Assembly: GCF_019375555.1 (NCBI RefSeq)
Contig: NZ_JAHXDN010000003.1
Coordinates: forward strand, 434,001 to 498,000
Origin: Roseobacter insulae
GTDB taxonomy: Bacteria; Pseudomonadota; Alphaproteobacteria; Rhodobacterales; Rhodobacteraceae
Direction: 5' to 3'
DNA length: 64,000 nt
Shown piece by piece: positions 17,417 to 26,331 of this stretch. Below the pieces are notes generated by a model that was not told the origin of the DNA, did not search any database, and saw only the letters and a program-made list of their open reading frames with translations. A program made the translations under genes and the position numbers. How positions within the stretch are numbered: the first letter of the stretch is position 1; each line of letters begins with the position of its first letter.

Positions 17417-17944
17417 TTGAGTTTTTATCAAAGCGTCTTCGAACTGATCGACATGCGGTCCTTCTCGAACCTGTGGTTCTGGATCGCACTCGCCGTCATG
17501 TGGTCAACGGCCAGCCACTGGGTGCTTGGTGTGCCGTATGACATGGTGCTGCGCGCGCGCAGGAATGGCGGTCAGGCGGAGCAGGACCTCGAAGACCTGA
17601 CACGCATCAACACCAACAGATTGCTCTACATCGCCAATGTCTCCGGGTTGTGGCTGCTGGGCTTCGGGTGCTTTTTGCTGACGGCGCTTGCGGTGCTGGG
17701 CTTTGCTTACCAGCTCGAGATTGCCCAGGCCCTGTTTCTGCTGGGCTTCCCGATGTCGATCGTCGGGCTGCTGTCCCTGTCCACCGCGCGGCTCATCCAT
17801 CAGGAGCAGGCGGAAGGCGAACAATTGCGGCGCCGGCTGACGCGGCACCGTCTCTACGTGCAGATCACCGGCATGCTGTCGATCTTCGTGACCGCGCTCT
17901 GGGGCATGTATCAAAACATGAACATTGGTCCTTTGGGCGGTTGA
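17417..17944 (+). CDS. Small integral membrane protein, conserved in Rhodobacterales
   Basis: The product has 175 residues, mostly hydrophobic with four likely membrane segments (near 15-37, 75-97, 101-122 and 148-166). A conserved-looking stretch WSTASHWVLGVPYDMVLRARR follows the first. Homologues in this order have been labelled 'component of SufBCD complex', but nothing in the sequence supports an iron-sulfur role, so I leave it unnamed. The start is uncertain: TTG at 17417 gives SFYQSVFELIDMRSFSN, while the first ATG (17453) would cut into the first conserved helix. It lies between hemB (divergent) and mfd (33 nt downstream, same direction). Confidence 0.65.
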   Translation: MSFYQSVFELIDMRSFSNLWFWIALAVMWSTASHWVLGVPYDMVLRARRNGGQAEQDLEDLTRINTNRLLYIANVSGLWLLGFGCFLLTALAVLGFAYQLEIAQALFLLGFPMSIVGLLSLSTARLIHQEQAEGEQLRRRLTRHRLYVQITGMLSIFVTALWGMYQNMNIGPLGG

Positions 17945-17977
17945 CTCGGCGCGCCCGAAGCCCAATTGAAGCAGCCC

Positions 17978-20900
17978 ATGGCTGAGCGCTCCCATATCAC
18001 CGTCTCCGGCGTCCCCGAGGGGTTCGACGCCCGGTTCCTGTTGTCCGAATTGCAGCGGCACGACGGGCCGGTGCTGCACGTGGCGCGGGATGACAAGCGG
18101 CTTGCGGCGCTGCGGGCGGCGCTGCGGTTTTTTGCCCCCGATATGCCGGTCATGGTGTTTCCCGGGTGGGATTGTCTGCCCTATGACCGCGTCTCGCCCA
18201 ATGCCGATATCTCGGCTCAGCGCATGGCGACGCTTGCGGCGCTCGTGCACGGCATGCCGGATAAGTTCATCCTGCTGACGACCCTTAACGCCGCCACGCA
18301 GCGCATCCCGGCACGAGCGACCCTGAAGGACGCCGCCTTCAGCGCCCGCGTCGGCGACCGGGTGGATGAAGCGGCCCTGCGCACCTTCCTCGTCAGGATG
18401 GGATTCGTGCAAAGCCCTACCGTGACGGAGCCGGGTGATTACGCCATCCGTGGCGGCATCATCGATATCTTTCCGCCCGGTGACATGGGCCCGGTCCGGC
18501 TGGACTTTTTTGGCGATGTGCTGGACGGGGCGCGGCGCTTCGATGCGGCCACGCAGCGCACAACCGAAAAGCTCGACGTGGTGGAACTGGCCCCCGTCTC
18601 CGAAATCATCCTCGATGAGAGCGCGATTACCCGGTTCCGGCAGAACTACCGCATCGAATTCGGCGCCGCGGGGACAGATGACCCGCTGTACGAGGCGATC
18701 AGCGCCGGGCGCAAGCACCAGGGTGCGGAGCATTGGCTGCCGTTTTTTCACGAAACGCTCGAAAGCCTGTTTGACTATCTGCCGGATGCGGCGATCACCC
18801 TCGATGATCAGGTCACGCCAAGCCGTCTGGCCCGCTGGGACAGCATCGCCGATCAATACGAGACGCGCCGGCTGGCCATGGCCAACCGGTCCAGGATGGA
18901 CAGCGTCTACAAGCCCGGCCCACCCGCCGCGCTCTACCTCGATGACGCGGCGTGGCAGGCAGAGACGAAAGACCGTCGCGTTCTGCAACTTGCGGCACTG
19001 CCTCAACCCACCGGCCCCGGTGTTACCGACGCCGGCGCGCGTATCGGACGCAACTTCGCCCCGGAGCGCCAACAGGAATCCTTAAGCCTTTTCGGTGCAT
19101 TAGCAGCACATGTTAAGGTAAAGATGCAGGATGTCCCGGTGCTGATCGCAAGCTATTCGGAAGGCGCGCGCGAACGTCTGACGGGGCTGATCGAAGACGA
19201 AGGGCTGGCCGAAGCGATCCCCGTGCCAGACGCCAGCCGCATCGGAAAACGCGGGCTGCATCTGGCCGTCTGGGCGCTGGAACATGGCTTCGAAGCACCC
19301 GGGCTGACGGTCATTTCCGAACAGGACGTGCTGGGCGACCGGCTGATCCGGCGACCCGCGAAGAAGCGGCGGGCGGAAAATTTCCTGACCGAGACACAAT
19401 CGCTCAGCCCCGGTGACCTGATCGTGCATGTCGATCACGGCATCGGTCGCTACAAGGGGCTGGAGGTGGTCACCGCCGCAGGTGCGGCGCATGAGTGTAT
19501 CCTGCTGGAATATGCCGAAGGGTCAAAGCTGTACCTGCCGGTCGAGAACATCGAACTGCTCTCTAAATACGGGCACGAGGAGGGGCTGCTTGACCGCTTG
19601 GGGGGCGGCGCGTGGCAGGCCAAGAAGGCGCGGCTGAAAGAGCGCATACGCGAGATGGCGGACAAACTTATCCGCGTGGCGGCGGAGCGCGCTTTGCGAA
19701 AGGCCCCGGTGCTGGAACCGCCAGAGGGGATGTGGGACGCGTTTTCCGCCCGCTTTCCGTATCAGGAGACCGACGATCAGCTGCGCGCCATCGGCGACGT
19801 GATCGACGATCTGACCTCCGGCACCCCGATGGACCGGCTGGTCTGTGGCGACGTGGGCTTCGGCAAGACCGAAGTGGCGATGCGCGCGGCCTTCGTGGCC
19901 GCCATGTCGGGCGTACAGGTGGCGGTGATTGCCCCCACGACCTTGCTCGCGCGCCAGCATTACAAGAGCTTTGCAGACAGGTTCCGGGGGTTCCCGATCA
20001 ACGTCCGCCAGCTCAGCCGCTTTGTCAGCGCAAAGGAGGCCAATGCCACGCGTGACGGCATGGCGCGTGGCACCGTGGACATCGTGATCGGCACCCATGC
20101 GCTGCTGGCCAAGGGCATCCGCTTCCAGAACCTCGGGCTGCTCGTTATCGACGAGGAACAGCATTTCGGCGTCACGCATAAGGAGCGCCTCAAGCAGCTG
20201 CGCACCGACATCCACGTGCTGACCCTGACGGCGACGCCGATCCCGCGCACCCTTCAGCTCAGCCTCACCGGGGTGCGCGATCTCAGTATCATCGGCACGC
20301 CGCCGGTGGATCGCCTGGCGATCCGCACCTATGTCAGCGAATTCGACACCGTGACCCTGCGGGAGGCGCTGCTGCGCGAGCACTATCGCGGCGGCCAGTC
20401 GTTTTACGTTGTGCCGCGTATTTCCGACCTGCCGGAGATCGAGGATTTCCTGAAATCGCAACTGCCCGAGCTGACCTATGTGGTGGCGCACGGGCAGATG
20501 GCGGCGGGTGAGCTGGATGACCGGATGAACGCCTTTTACGACGGCAAATTCGACGTCCTGCTGGCCACCACAATTGTTGAATCCGGTCTGGATATCCCGA
20601 CGGCCAACACGATGGTCGTGCACCGGGCGGACATGTTCGGACTGGCGCAGCTTTATCAGATCCGTGGTCGCGTCGGACGGTCGAAAACGCGGGCCTACGC
20701 CTATCTGACGACGAAACCGCGGGCGCGGCTCACCGCCACGGCAGAAAAACGCCTGCGCGTGCTTTCCAGTCTGGATACGCTGGGGGCCGGGTTCACCCTC
20801 GCCAGCCAGGATCTGGACATTCGCGGTGCGGGCAACCTCTTGGGCGAGGAGCAATCGGGCCAGATGCGTGACGTGGGGTTTGAACTCTATCAGTCCATGC

Positions 20901-21442
20901 TGGAAGAGGCGATTGCCAAGATCCGAGCCGGCGAGATGGAGGGTCTCAGCGAGGCCGACGATCAATGGGCCCCGCAGATCAACCTCGGCGTGCCGGTGCT
21001 GATCCCCGAAGACTACGTGCCCGATCTGGATGTGCGGCTGGGTCTCTATCGCAGGCTCAGTTCTCTGAGTACCAAGGTTGAGTTGGAGGGCTTTGCCGCC
21101 GAGTTGATTGACCGGTTCGGCAAGCTGCCACGCGAGGTCAACACACTGATGCTGGTGGTCCGCATCAAGGCGATGTGCAAGCGCGCCGGAATCGCGAAGC
21201 TGGATGGCGGGCCGAAGGGCGCGACGATCCAGTTCCACAATGATAAATTCGCCTCGCCCAAGGGCCTTGTCGAGTTCATTCAGGACCAGCGCGGCATGGC
21301 CAAGGTCAGGGACAACAGGATTGTCGTGCGCCGCGACTGGAAGGTGGATGCCGATAAGATCAAGGGGGCTTTTGCGATTGCCCGCGATCTGGCTGAAAAG
21401 GTCGTGGCGGAGAAGAAGGCCAAAAGGGCCAGGGCCAGCTGA
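17978..21442 (+). CDS. mfd: Transcription-repair coupling factor Mfd
   Basis: The product has 1154 residues, the usual Mfd length. It has a UvrB-homology region (about 1-350), the RNA-polymerase-interacting CarD-like domain (LSPGDLIVHVDHGIGRYKG near 485), and a RecG-like SF2 translocase: Walker A GDVGFGKTEVAMRA, DEEQ box VIDEEQHFGV, TATPIPRTL, and motif VI QIRGRVGRSKTRAYAY. A C-terminal TRCF domain masks UvrA binding. It removes RNA polymerase stalled at lesions and recruits UvrABC. The ATG at 17978 is used; a TTG four codons upstream is also open. It converges with the MFS gene with no spacer at all. Confidence 0.95.
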   Translation: MAERSHITVSGVPEGFDARFLLSELQRHDGPVLHVARDDKRLAALRAALRFFAPDMPVMVFPGWDCLPYDRVSPNADISAQRMATLAALVHGMPDKFILLTTLNAATQRIPARATLKDAAFSARVGDRVDEAALRTFLVRMGFVQSPTVTEPGDYAIRGGIIDIFPPGDMGPVRLDFFGDVLDGARRFDAATQRTTEKLDVVELAPVSEIILDESAITRFRQNYRIEFGAAGTDDPLYEAISAGRKHQGAEHWLPFFHETLESLFDYLPDAAITLDDQVTPSRLARWDSIADQYETRRLAMANRSRMDSVYKPGPPAALYLDDAAWQAETKDRRVLQLAALPQPTGPGVTDAGARIGRNFAPERQQESLSLFGALAAHVKVKMQDVPVLIASYSEGARERLTGLIEDEGLAEAIPVPDASRIGKRGLHLAVWALEHGFEAPGLTVISEQDVLGDRLIRRPAKKRRAENFLTETQSLSPGDLIVHVDHGIGRYKGLEVVTAAGAAHECILLEYAEGSKLYLPVENIELLSKYGHEEGLLDRLGGGAWQAKKARLKERIREMADKLIRVAAERALRKAPVLEPPEGMWDAFSARFPYQETDDQLRAIGDVIDDLTSGTPMDRLVCGDVGFGKTEVAMRAAFVAAMSGVQVAVIAPTTLLARQHYKSFADRFRGFPINVRQLSRFVSAKEANATRDGMARGTVDIVIGTHALLAKGIRFQNLGLLVIDEEQHFGVTHKERLKQLRTDIHVLTLTATPIPRTLQLSLTGVRDLSIIGTPPVDRLAIRTYVSEFDTVTLREALLREHYRGGQSFYVVPRISDLPEIEDFLKSQLPELTYVVAHGQMAAGELDDRMNAFYDGKFDVLLATTIVESGLDIPTANTMVVHRADMFGLAQLYQIRGRVGRSKTRAYAYLTTKPRARLTATAEKRLRVLSSLDTLGAGFTLASQDLDIRGAGNLLGEEQSGQMRDVGFELYQSMLEEAIAKIRAGEMEGLSEADDQWAPQINLGVPVLIPEDYVPDLDVRLGLYRRLSSLSTKVELEGFAAELIDRFGKLPREVNTLMLVVRIKAMCKRAGIAKLDGGPKGATIQFHNDKFASPKGLVEFIQDQRGMAKVRDNRIVVRRDWKVDADKIKGAFAIARDLAEKVVAEKKAKRARAS

Positions 21443-22663
21443 TTACTCTGCCGGCAGCCGTTCTTCGACAGTGCCCATGTAGCGCATCAGGGCAAAAGCC
21501 AGCAGCGCCATGGCGAAAACAGCGCCGATAAGCGGCCGGATCGTCCCGTCGAAAAGCAACCCGATGGGCGATGCGATAAGGGCGGCCAGCACGGTGGAAA
21601 CGGCTCCGATCACGCTGGCGGCCATGCCTGCGATATGCCCCATGGGTTCCATCGCGATGGCGTTCAGGTTGCCGATTGTCAGACCCGCCTGAAAGAACAC
21701 GTAGGCCTGCCACAGCGCGAAGATGGCGAAGGAGCTGACACCGAAGGTTTCATTGTGGATCAGCACCGTTGCCGACAACACCACCTGCACCGCCAGCGCC
21801 ATCGTGATAAGCCGCCGCATCCCGAGACGAACGACAAGCAAGGCATTGAGGAAACTGGCGATGGCAGACACCAGGGCGATGCCGCCGAACCAGAAATGAA
21901 AGCTGTCCTGCTTGTTGTAGATATGTTCGTACACCGGCTGGATCAGCATCAGCACGGTGAAAAGCATCGACATGCACAGGGTCTGCACGACAATCGACAG
22001 GCGCACGACGGGATGGGCGAACATTTCACGGACAGCCCCCGTCAGCAGCTTTATCTTCAGCGGCCTGCGGTTTTCGCGCGGCAGCGTCTCTGGCAGCCGA
22101 AAGCCAAGCCACAGCACGGAGATGACGGAAAACACGATGAACGCCATGAAGATGCCGCGCCACCCGCTTGTCGAGATAATGACGTAGCCCAGCGTCGGTG
22201 CAACCCCGGGCACAAGCGTAAAGATCATCATCACGATGGAGACGATCCGGGCCATTTCACGCCCGGAAAACAGATCGCGGATCACCGCGATCGACACGAC
22301 ACGCGGCCCGGCAGCCCCCACGCCCTGAAGAATTCGGGCGGCCAGCACAACCTCGAAGGTCGAACTGGCCCAGGCAATGGCGGAGGCGATGACATACAGC
22401 GCCGCCCCGCTGACCATCACGGTCTTGCGTCCATAGGCATCCGACAGGGGGCCGGTAAAGAACGTGCCGATTCCCATACCCATCACGAAGGAGGTCATGA
22501 TCAGGGGTGCGCGGGTCGGGTCCTGTGGCGTCAGTTCCTGCGCGATGTTGGGCAGCGCGGGCAGCATCGCATCAATTGAAAACGCAATGGTGGCAAACAT
22601 CATGGCCATCAAGGCGATAAATTCAACCCGCCCCATTGCGGGCTGTGATACTGGCTGCGACAC
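21443..22663 (-). CDS. Bcr/CflA-type MFS multidrug efflux transporter
   Basis: The product has 406 residues with twelve predicted membrane helices. MFS motif A is visible as GPLSDAYGRKTVMVSG after helix 2, and motif C-like GVAPTLG in helix 5, as in drug:H+ antiporters of the DHA1 Bcr/CflA group. The likely role is proton-driven export of a small molecule across the inner membrane; substrate unknown. GTG at 22663 is chosen because a GGGAG site lies 8 nt upstream; an ATG nine codons in is the alternative. Its stop directly abuts the mfd stop, leaving no room for a dedicated terminator. Confidence 0.85.
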   Translation of the reverse strand: MSQPVSQPAMGRVEFIALMAMMFATIAFSIDAMLPALPNIAQELTPQDPTRAPLIMTSFVMGMGIGTFFTGPLSDAYGRKTVMVSGAALYVIASAIAWASSTFEVVLAARILQGVGAAGPRVVSIAVIRDLFSGREMARIVSIVMMIFTLVPGVAPTLGYVIISTSGWRGIFMAFIVFSVISVLWLGFRLPETLPRENRRPLKIKLLTGAVREMFAHPVVRLSIVVQTLCMSMLFTVLMLIQPVYEHIYNKQDSFHFWFGGIALVSAIASFLNALLVVRLGMRRLITMALAVQVVLSATVLIHNETFGVSSFAIFALWQAYVFFQAGLTIGNLNAIAMEPMGHIAGMAASVIGAVSTVLAALIASPIGLLFDGTIRPLIGAVFAMALLAFALMRYMGTVEERLPAE

Positions 22664-22792
22664 AATTCGACTCCCGACGGAAATCGCGAAATATGCGACC
22701 CCGGTCTGAACGGGTGTAACTCAGAGTTGTAGTCCAGACAACGTCACATTTTCACACAATTCCGCCTGCATCCGCGCAGGGCGCATATGCCC

Positions 22793-23434
22793 TCAGGCGG
22801 CGGCTGTCAGCTCCGCGATAACCTTGGCCCAGAGTTCTGGCGGTTGCGCGCCCGGAACGGCATGTTTGTTGGCGACAACGAAGGTCGGCACCGAATTCAC
22901 CCCCATCGCGCGGCTGTGCGCATCGCGGTCACGGATGTCTTTCTCGTCGGCATCCGACTGAAGCAGTTTGCGCACCACGGCGGCGTCCATCTCGATGCCA
23001 TCGGCGATATCGGCCAGAACGTCGTGATCCCCGATGTCACGCGCCTGTACGAAGTACGCGTCAAACAGCGCCGCGACAGCGGCGGTCTGGCGGCCTTCGA
23101 TCCCGGCCCAGTGGATCAGCCGGTGTGCGTCCAGCGTATTGGGCGTGCGTTTCATCCCCTCGAAGTCAATCTGCAGACCCGCGGCCTTCGCATGTTCGAC
23201 CACGGGGGCATAGGCGCGCACCGCGCCCTCCTTGCCGCCGAATTTACCCTCCAGATAATCGCGACGATCCATCCCCTCGCGCGGCATGTCGGGGTTCAGC
23301 TGGAAGGGGTGCCACTCGATCCGGAAGGGATGACCGGGGTGTTCGGCCAGCGCCTTGTCCAGGTGGGTTTTACCGATGTAACACCACGGGCAAATCGGGT
23401 CTGACATGATATCGAGCTTGATGGGGTTGGTCAT
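22793..23434 (-). CDS. DsbA-family (FrnE-like) thiol oxidoreductase
   Basis: The product has 213 residues. The thioredoxin-fold active site is CPWC (Cys15, Cys18) right at the N-terminus, with no signal peptide, so the protein is cytoplasmic. The cis-proline loop is VNSVPTFVV near 180. This layout matches the FrnE / 2-hydroxychromene-2-carboxylate isomerase-like branch of DsbA proteins, which includes cytoplasmic disulfide isomerases. The ATG overlaps the stop of the upstream acyl-CoA ligase by 4 nt (ATGA), so the two are cotranscribed and translationally coupled. The physiological substrate is unknown. Confidence 0.85.
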   Translation of the reverse strand: MTNPIKLDIMSDPICPWCYIGKTHLDKALAEHPGHPFRIEWHPFQLNPDMPREGMDRRDYLEGKFGGKEGAVRAYAPVVEHAKAAGLQIDFEGMKRTPNTLDAHRLIHWAGIEGRQTAAVAALFDAYFVQARDIGDHDVLADIADGIEMDAAVVRKLLQSDADEKDIRDRDAHSRAMGVNSVPTFVVANKHAVPGAQPPELWAKVIAELTAAA

Positions 23435-24945
23435 GAAGGTGCCTCGGCTGCGGCACGCAGCGCACGCCGTAGGATTTTGCCGTTCGCGCCCAGGGGCAGT
23501 TCCGGCATGTGAAAATAGAGACGCGGCTGTTTGTAGCGCGCCAGCTTGTCAGACACATAGGTGCGCAACAGCTGATCGTCCAGAGCCTCCGGCCCGGTGT
23601 AGAAGGCGGCGATCACCCGCGCATCGGCTTTTACCTCCACATCCGTGACCGCCACGGCGGAAATACCGGGCAGGGCGGTCAGCACGCTCTCCACCTCGAT
23701 GGGTGACACCCGGTATCCGCCTGCGTTCATCATGTCGTCATTGCGTCCCAGGTAGGTGATCTGCCCGGTCTCCGACATGACCCCCTGATCGCCGGTCAGA
23801 AACCAGTCTCCCTGAAATCTGGCGGCGGTCTCTTCCGGGGCGTTGAGGTAGCCCAGCATCAGGCCGGGATCATCCCGGTGCACCGCGATCGTGCCTTCCT
23901 GCCCGACCGGCACCGGGCCGTCGGCATCCAGCAGCGCCACGCGGCGGCCCGGTTGCGGACGCCCCAGCGCGCCGGGATCCGCCGGTGCCCCGGGGGCACC
24001 CGAGATGAAGGTGGAACATTCCGACATGCCATAGGCCTCGAAAACAGGGGTGCCCGAGGCCGCCTGCCACATCTCGGCAATACGTGGCGACAGCTTTTCC
24101 CCCGCGCTCAACCCGTGTCTGAGGCTGGGGCAATCCATCGGGTCTGCATCTTTCAGCAGTTGCCGGTAAATGCCGGGTGCTGCTGCGAAAATCGTCGCCT
24201 CATGCTGGCAAAGCAGGCGCGGAAGCGCCCGGGGCGCCGTGTCGGAAGCCGGTATCAGCGCTGTCGCACCCACGGTCCAGGGATCCATCAGCCCGGTGCC
24301 CAGCGTGTAGGTCCAGTTGAACGCCCCGGCGTGCATCACCCGGTCACCTGCCGTCAGCCCATACCAGCCGTCGAACATCATGCGCCGCGCCCAGATCGCC
24401 CGGTGCGCATGCGCCACGGCGCGCGGCATGCCCGAGGTGCCGGAAGTATAGATGATGTATCCCGGCCGGTCGGGCGCCCCGGGCAGAAAGGCCGCCGGGG
24501 GCAGCATCCGGAACCGCCGCAGGGTTGGCAGATCGATGCGGTTTGGATGCGTCGGGCAGGCGACGGTCGCATCGTGCAACACCGCCGCCGGGTGCATATC
24601 CGCGATAATCGCCGCTGTTTCGGCCTCCGTCAGCGCGGCGGAGGTCGGAATGGGCACGAGGCCGACCGCGAGGGCGGCCAGATAGGCAACGGGGAAATCA
24701 ACCGTGTTGCCCAGCCGCATCAGCACCCGATCACCCGGCACCAGACCGTTCTGCAACAGACCCGAACCGGTGGCCAAAACGCAGTCCAGCAATTCCCTGT
24801 ACGTCCACCTCTCCACGCTCTGCGCACCGACGATCAGCAGGGCCTCCTTGTCGGGCAGCCGGTCGGCCTGTGCGAGCACGTAAGCCGCCATGTTGAACGG
24901 CGCGGGGCAGGGTGGGGGTGCCCCCTCATCGAAAAGCGATACCAT
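23431..24945 (-). CDS. AMP-forming acyl/aryl-CoA ligase
   Basis: The product has 504 residues. It carries the adenylation core P-loop YTSGTSGMPRAVAHAH, the A5-type YGMSECS, the hinge aspartate in WFLTGDQG, and the C-terminal domain signature GYRVSPIEVESVL with the near-terminal catalytic lysine in GANGKILRR. It activates a carboxylic acid to its CoA thioester through an acyl-adenylate. Overall flow resembles benzoate/4-hydroxybenzoate-type ligases, but the substrate pocket cannot be read with confidence. It is divergent from an XRE-cupin regulator that probably controls it, and its ATG lies six bases after a possible -10, so the mRNA may be leaderless. Confidence 0.85.
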   Translation of the reverse strand: MVSLFDEGAPPPCPAPFNMAAYVLAQADRLPDKEALLIVGAQSVERWTYRELLDCVLATGSGLLQNGLVPGDRVLMRLGNTVDFPVAYLAALAVGLVPIPTSAALTEAETAAIIADMHPAAVLHDATVACPTHPNRIDLPTLRRFRMLPPAAFLPGAPDRPGYIIYTSGTSGMPRAVAHAHRAIWARRMMFDGWYGLTAGDRVMHAGAFNWTYTLGTGLMDPWTVGATALIPASDTAPRALPRLLCQHEATIFAAAPGIYRQLLKDADPMDCPSLRHGLSAGEKLSPRIAEMWQAASGTPVFEAYGMSECSTFISGAPGAPADPGALGRPQPGRRVALLDADGPVPVGQEGTIAVHRDDPGLMLGYLNAPEETAARFQGDWFLTGDQGVMSETGQITYLGRNDDMMNAGGYRVSPIEVESVLTALPGISAVAVTDVEVKADARVIAAFYTGPEALDDQLLRTYVSDKLARYKQPRLYFHMPELPLGANGKILRRALRAAAEAPS

Positions 24946-24951
24946 GGGCGC

Positions 24952-25003
24952 GTGCTAGCTCGACGCCGCCCGCGTTGCAAGCGCGGCGGCTTCGCCCTAT
25001 AGC
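24952..25003. promoter_or_regulatory. Divergent promoter pair sharing a palindromic -35, with GC-rich dyad
   Basis: On the plus strand TTGCAA (24975-24980), a 17-nt spacer and TATAGC (24998-25003) place +1 exactly on the A of the XRE-cupin ATG at 25010. TTGCAA is its own reverse complement. Read on the minus strand from the same hexamer, a 17-nt spacer leads to TAGCAC (24957-24952), and +1 falls on the A of the ligase ATG at 24945. An imperfect dyad GCCGCC...GGCGGC (24965-24990) is centred on the -35 and is a candidate operator. The plus-strand elements are good; the minus -10 is weak. Confidence 0.5.
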
Positions 25004-25009
25004 TACTCT

Positions 25010-25630
25010 ATGAGTGCTGACCCCAAAACCCTGATCCAGATCGCCCGCCAGGGCGGTCACGAGGAAAACGGCGCGCCGGTTGATCTCGGTCGCCGCGTGC
25101 GCGAATTGCGCAAGGCCCGCGACTGGACGCTGGAACAGGCGGCAGGTCAGGCGGGGCTGGCGCGCTCCACGCTCAGCAAAATCGAAAACGGTCAGATGTC
25201 TCCCACCTATGACGCGCTCAAAAAGCTTGCGGTCGGGCTGGATATTTCGATCCCGCAATTGTTTACCCCGCCCCGGGCCGGGCAGGTGAACGGGCGCCTG
25301 GCGGTGACCAAGACCGGGCAGGGCACCGCGCAGGCCACGGTGACCTATGAACATGAACTGCTCGCGGAAACGCTGACCAAGAAACAGATGCTGCCCTATC
25401 GCGCCCGTGTCCGCGCGCGGCGGATGGAGGAATTCGACGGCTGGGTGCGCCACGATGGTGAAGAGTTCCTCTACGTGCTCACCGGGGTCATCCGTCTTTA
25501 TACCGAGTTCTACGAGCCCATTGAAATGCGCCGCGGCGACAGCGCCTATTATGACGCCACGATGGGGCACAATGTTGTCTCGGTCAGCGAAGAGGACGCC
25601 AATATCCTCTGGGTCACTTCGCTCGTCTAA
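25010..25630 (+). CDS. XRE-family regulator with C-terminal cupin sensor domain
   Basis: The product has 206 residues. An HTH of the XRE/Cro type spans about 25-80 (GRRVRELRKARDWTLEQAAGQAGLARSTLSKIENG, read in part). A cupin beta-barrel at about 125-205 includes WVRHDGEEFLYVLTGVIRLYTEF and RRGDSAYYDATMGHNVVS, with metal-ligand-like His/Glu residues. Such regulators usually sense a small metabolite and control an adjacent catabolic gene, here probably the divergent acyl-CoA ligase. No Shine-Dalgarno precedes the ATG, and the promoter geometry predicts a leaderless mRNA. The stop codon overlaps that of the convergent aquaporin gene by 4 nt. Confidence 0.87.
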   Translation: MSADPKTLIQIARQGGHEENGAPVDLGRRVRELRKARDWTLEQAAGQAGLARSTLSKIENGQMSPTYDALKKLAVGLDISIPQLFTPPRAGQVNGRLAVTKTGQGTAQATVTYEHELLAETLTKKQMLPYRARVRARRMEEFDGWVRHDGEEFLYVLTGVIRLYTEFYEPIEMRRGDSAYYDATMGHNVVSVSEEDANILWVTSLV

Positions 25631-26280
25631 TGCCGCCCGACCAGTTTCGGCAGGATCAGGTGCGCAAGGCCCACACCGACAACCTGCGCGATGATGAAAC
25701 CGGGAATATGGCCGGGGTAGATACCCGCGAAGGTATCGGAAAAGCCGCGCGCGATGGTCACCGCCGGATTGGCAAAGCTGGTTGAGGCGGTGAACCAGTA
25801 GGCACCGGTAATATAGAGCGCCACAAGCGCCGGCACCGCCTCGGGCCGCGCCTTCAGCCCGCCGAAGATCACGAACAGCAAGCCGAAGGTGGCACAGACT
25901 TCGGAGAACCACTGCGCCCCGCCGGTGCGGTGCATCGTCGAGGCGGTTTGCAGCAGGTCCAGATCGAACATCCCATGGGTGATCCACACCCCCGCCAGCC
26001 CGCCCGCGATCTGTGCGGCGACATAAAGCGTCGCCTGTCGCGGCGGGAGTTTTCTGCGCAACAAAAAGGCCAGTGTCACCGCCGGATTGAAATGCGCGCC
26101 CGAAACCGGGCCCAGCACCGTGATGATGCAATACAGCATGCAGCCCGTGGCGATGGCATTGGCCAGCAACATCACGGCGACATTCCCGGCGCCAAGATCG
26201 GCCGCCATGATGCCGCTGCCCAGCACCGAGATGATCAACAAGGCGGTCCCCAGGGCCTCGGCAGCAAGTTTTCGGATCAT
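25627..26280 (-). CDS. MIP-family channel (aquaglyceroporin, AqpS-like)
   Basis: The product has 217 residues and six membrane helices with the two hourglass half-helices: SGAHFNPAVTLAF and FANPAVTIARGF. The aromatic/arginine filter arginine follows the second NPA motif (NPAVTIAR). The HGMFD and QWFSEVCATFGL stretches resemble AqpS-type channels that in rhizobia and relatives sit in ars operons and conduct arsenite. No ars gene is adjacent here, so the permeant (water, glycerol, small neutral solute or As(OH)3) is open. It ends inside the stop of the XRE-cupin gene and begins about 50 nt from the downstream end of the binding-protein gene. Confidence 0.85.
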   Translation of the reverse strand: MIRKLAAEALGTALLIISVLGSGIMAADLGAGNVAVMLLANAIATGCMLYCIITVLGPVSGAHFNPAVTLAFLLRRKLPPRQATLYVAAQIAGGLAGVWITHGMFDLDLLQTASTMHRTGGAQWFSEVCATFGLLFVIFGGLKARPEAVPALVALYITGAYWFTASTSFANPAVTIARGFSDTFAGIYPGHIPGFIIAQVVGVGLAHLILPKLVGRH

Positions 26281-26331
26281 GGAATATCTTTCACGGTCTG
26301 GTCATCCCCGGGGCCGGGCCGGTCCGGCGCG

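Noticed and set aside
17504-21238. Large minus-strand frames opposite the small membrane protein gene and mfd (17504-19072 and 19523-21238)
   Set aside because: Both are shadows of a GC-rich coding strand; the encoded sequences are rich in Arg, His, Gln and Gly with no motif, while mfd is intact.
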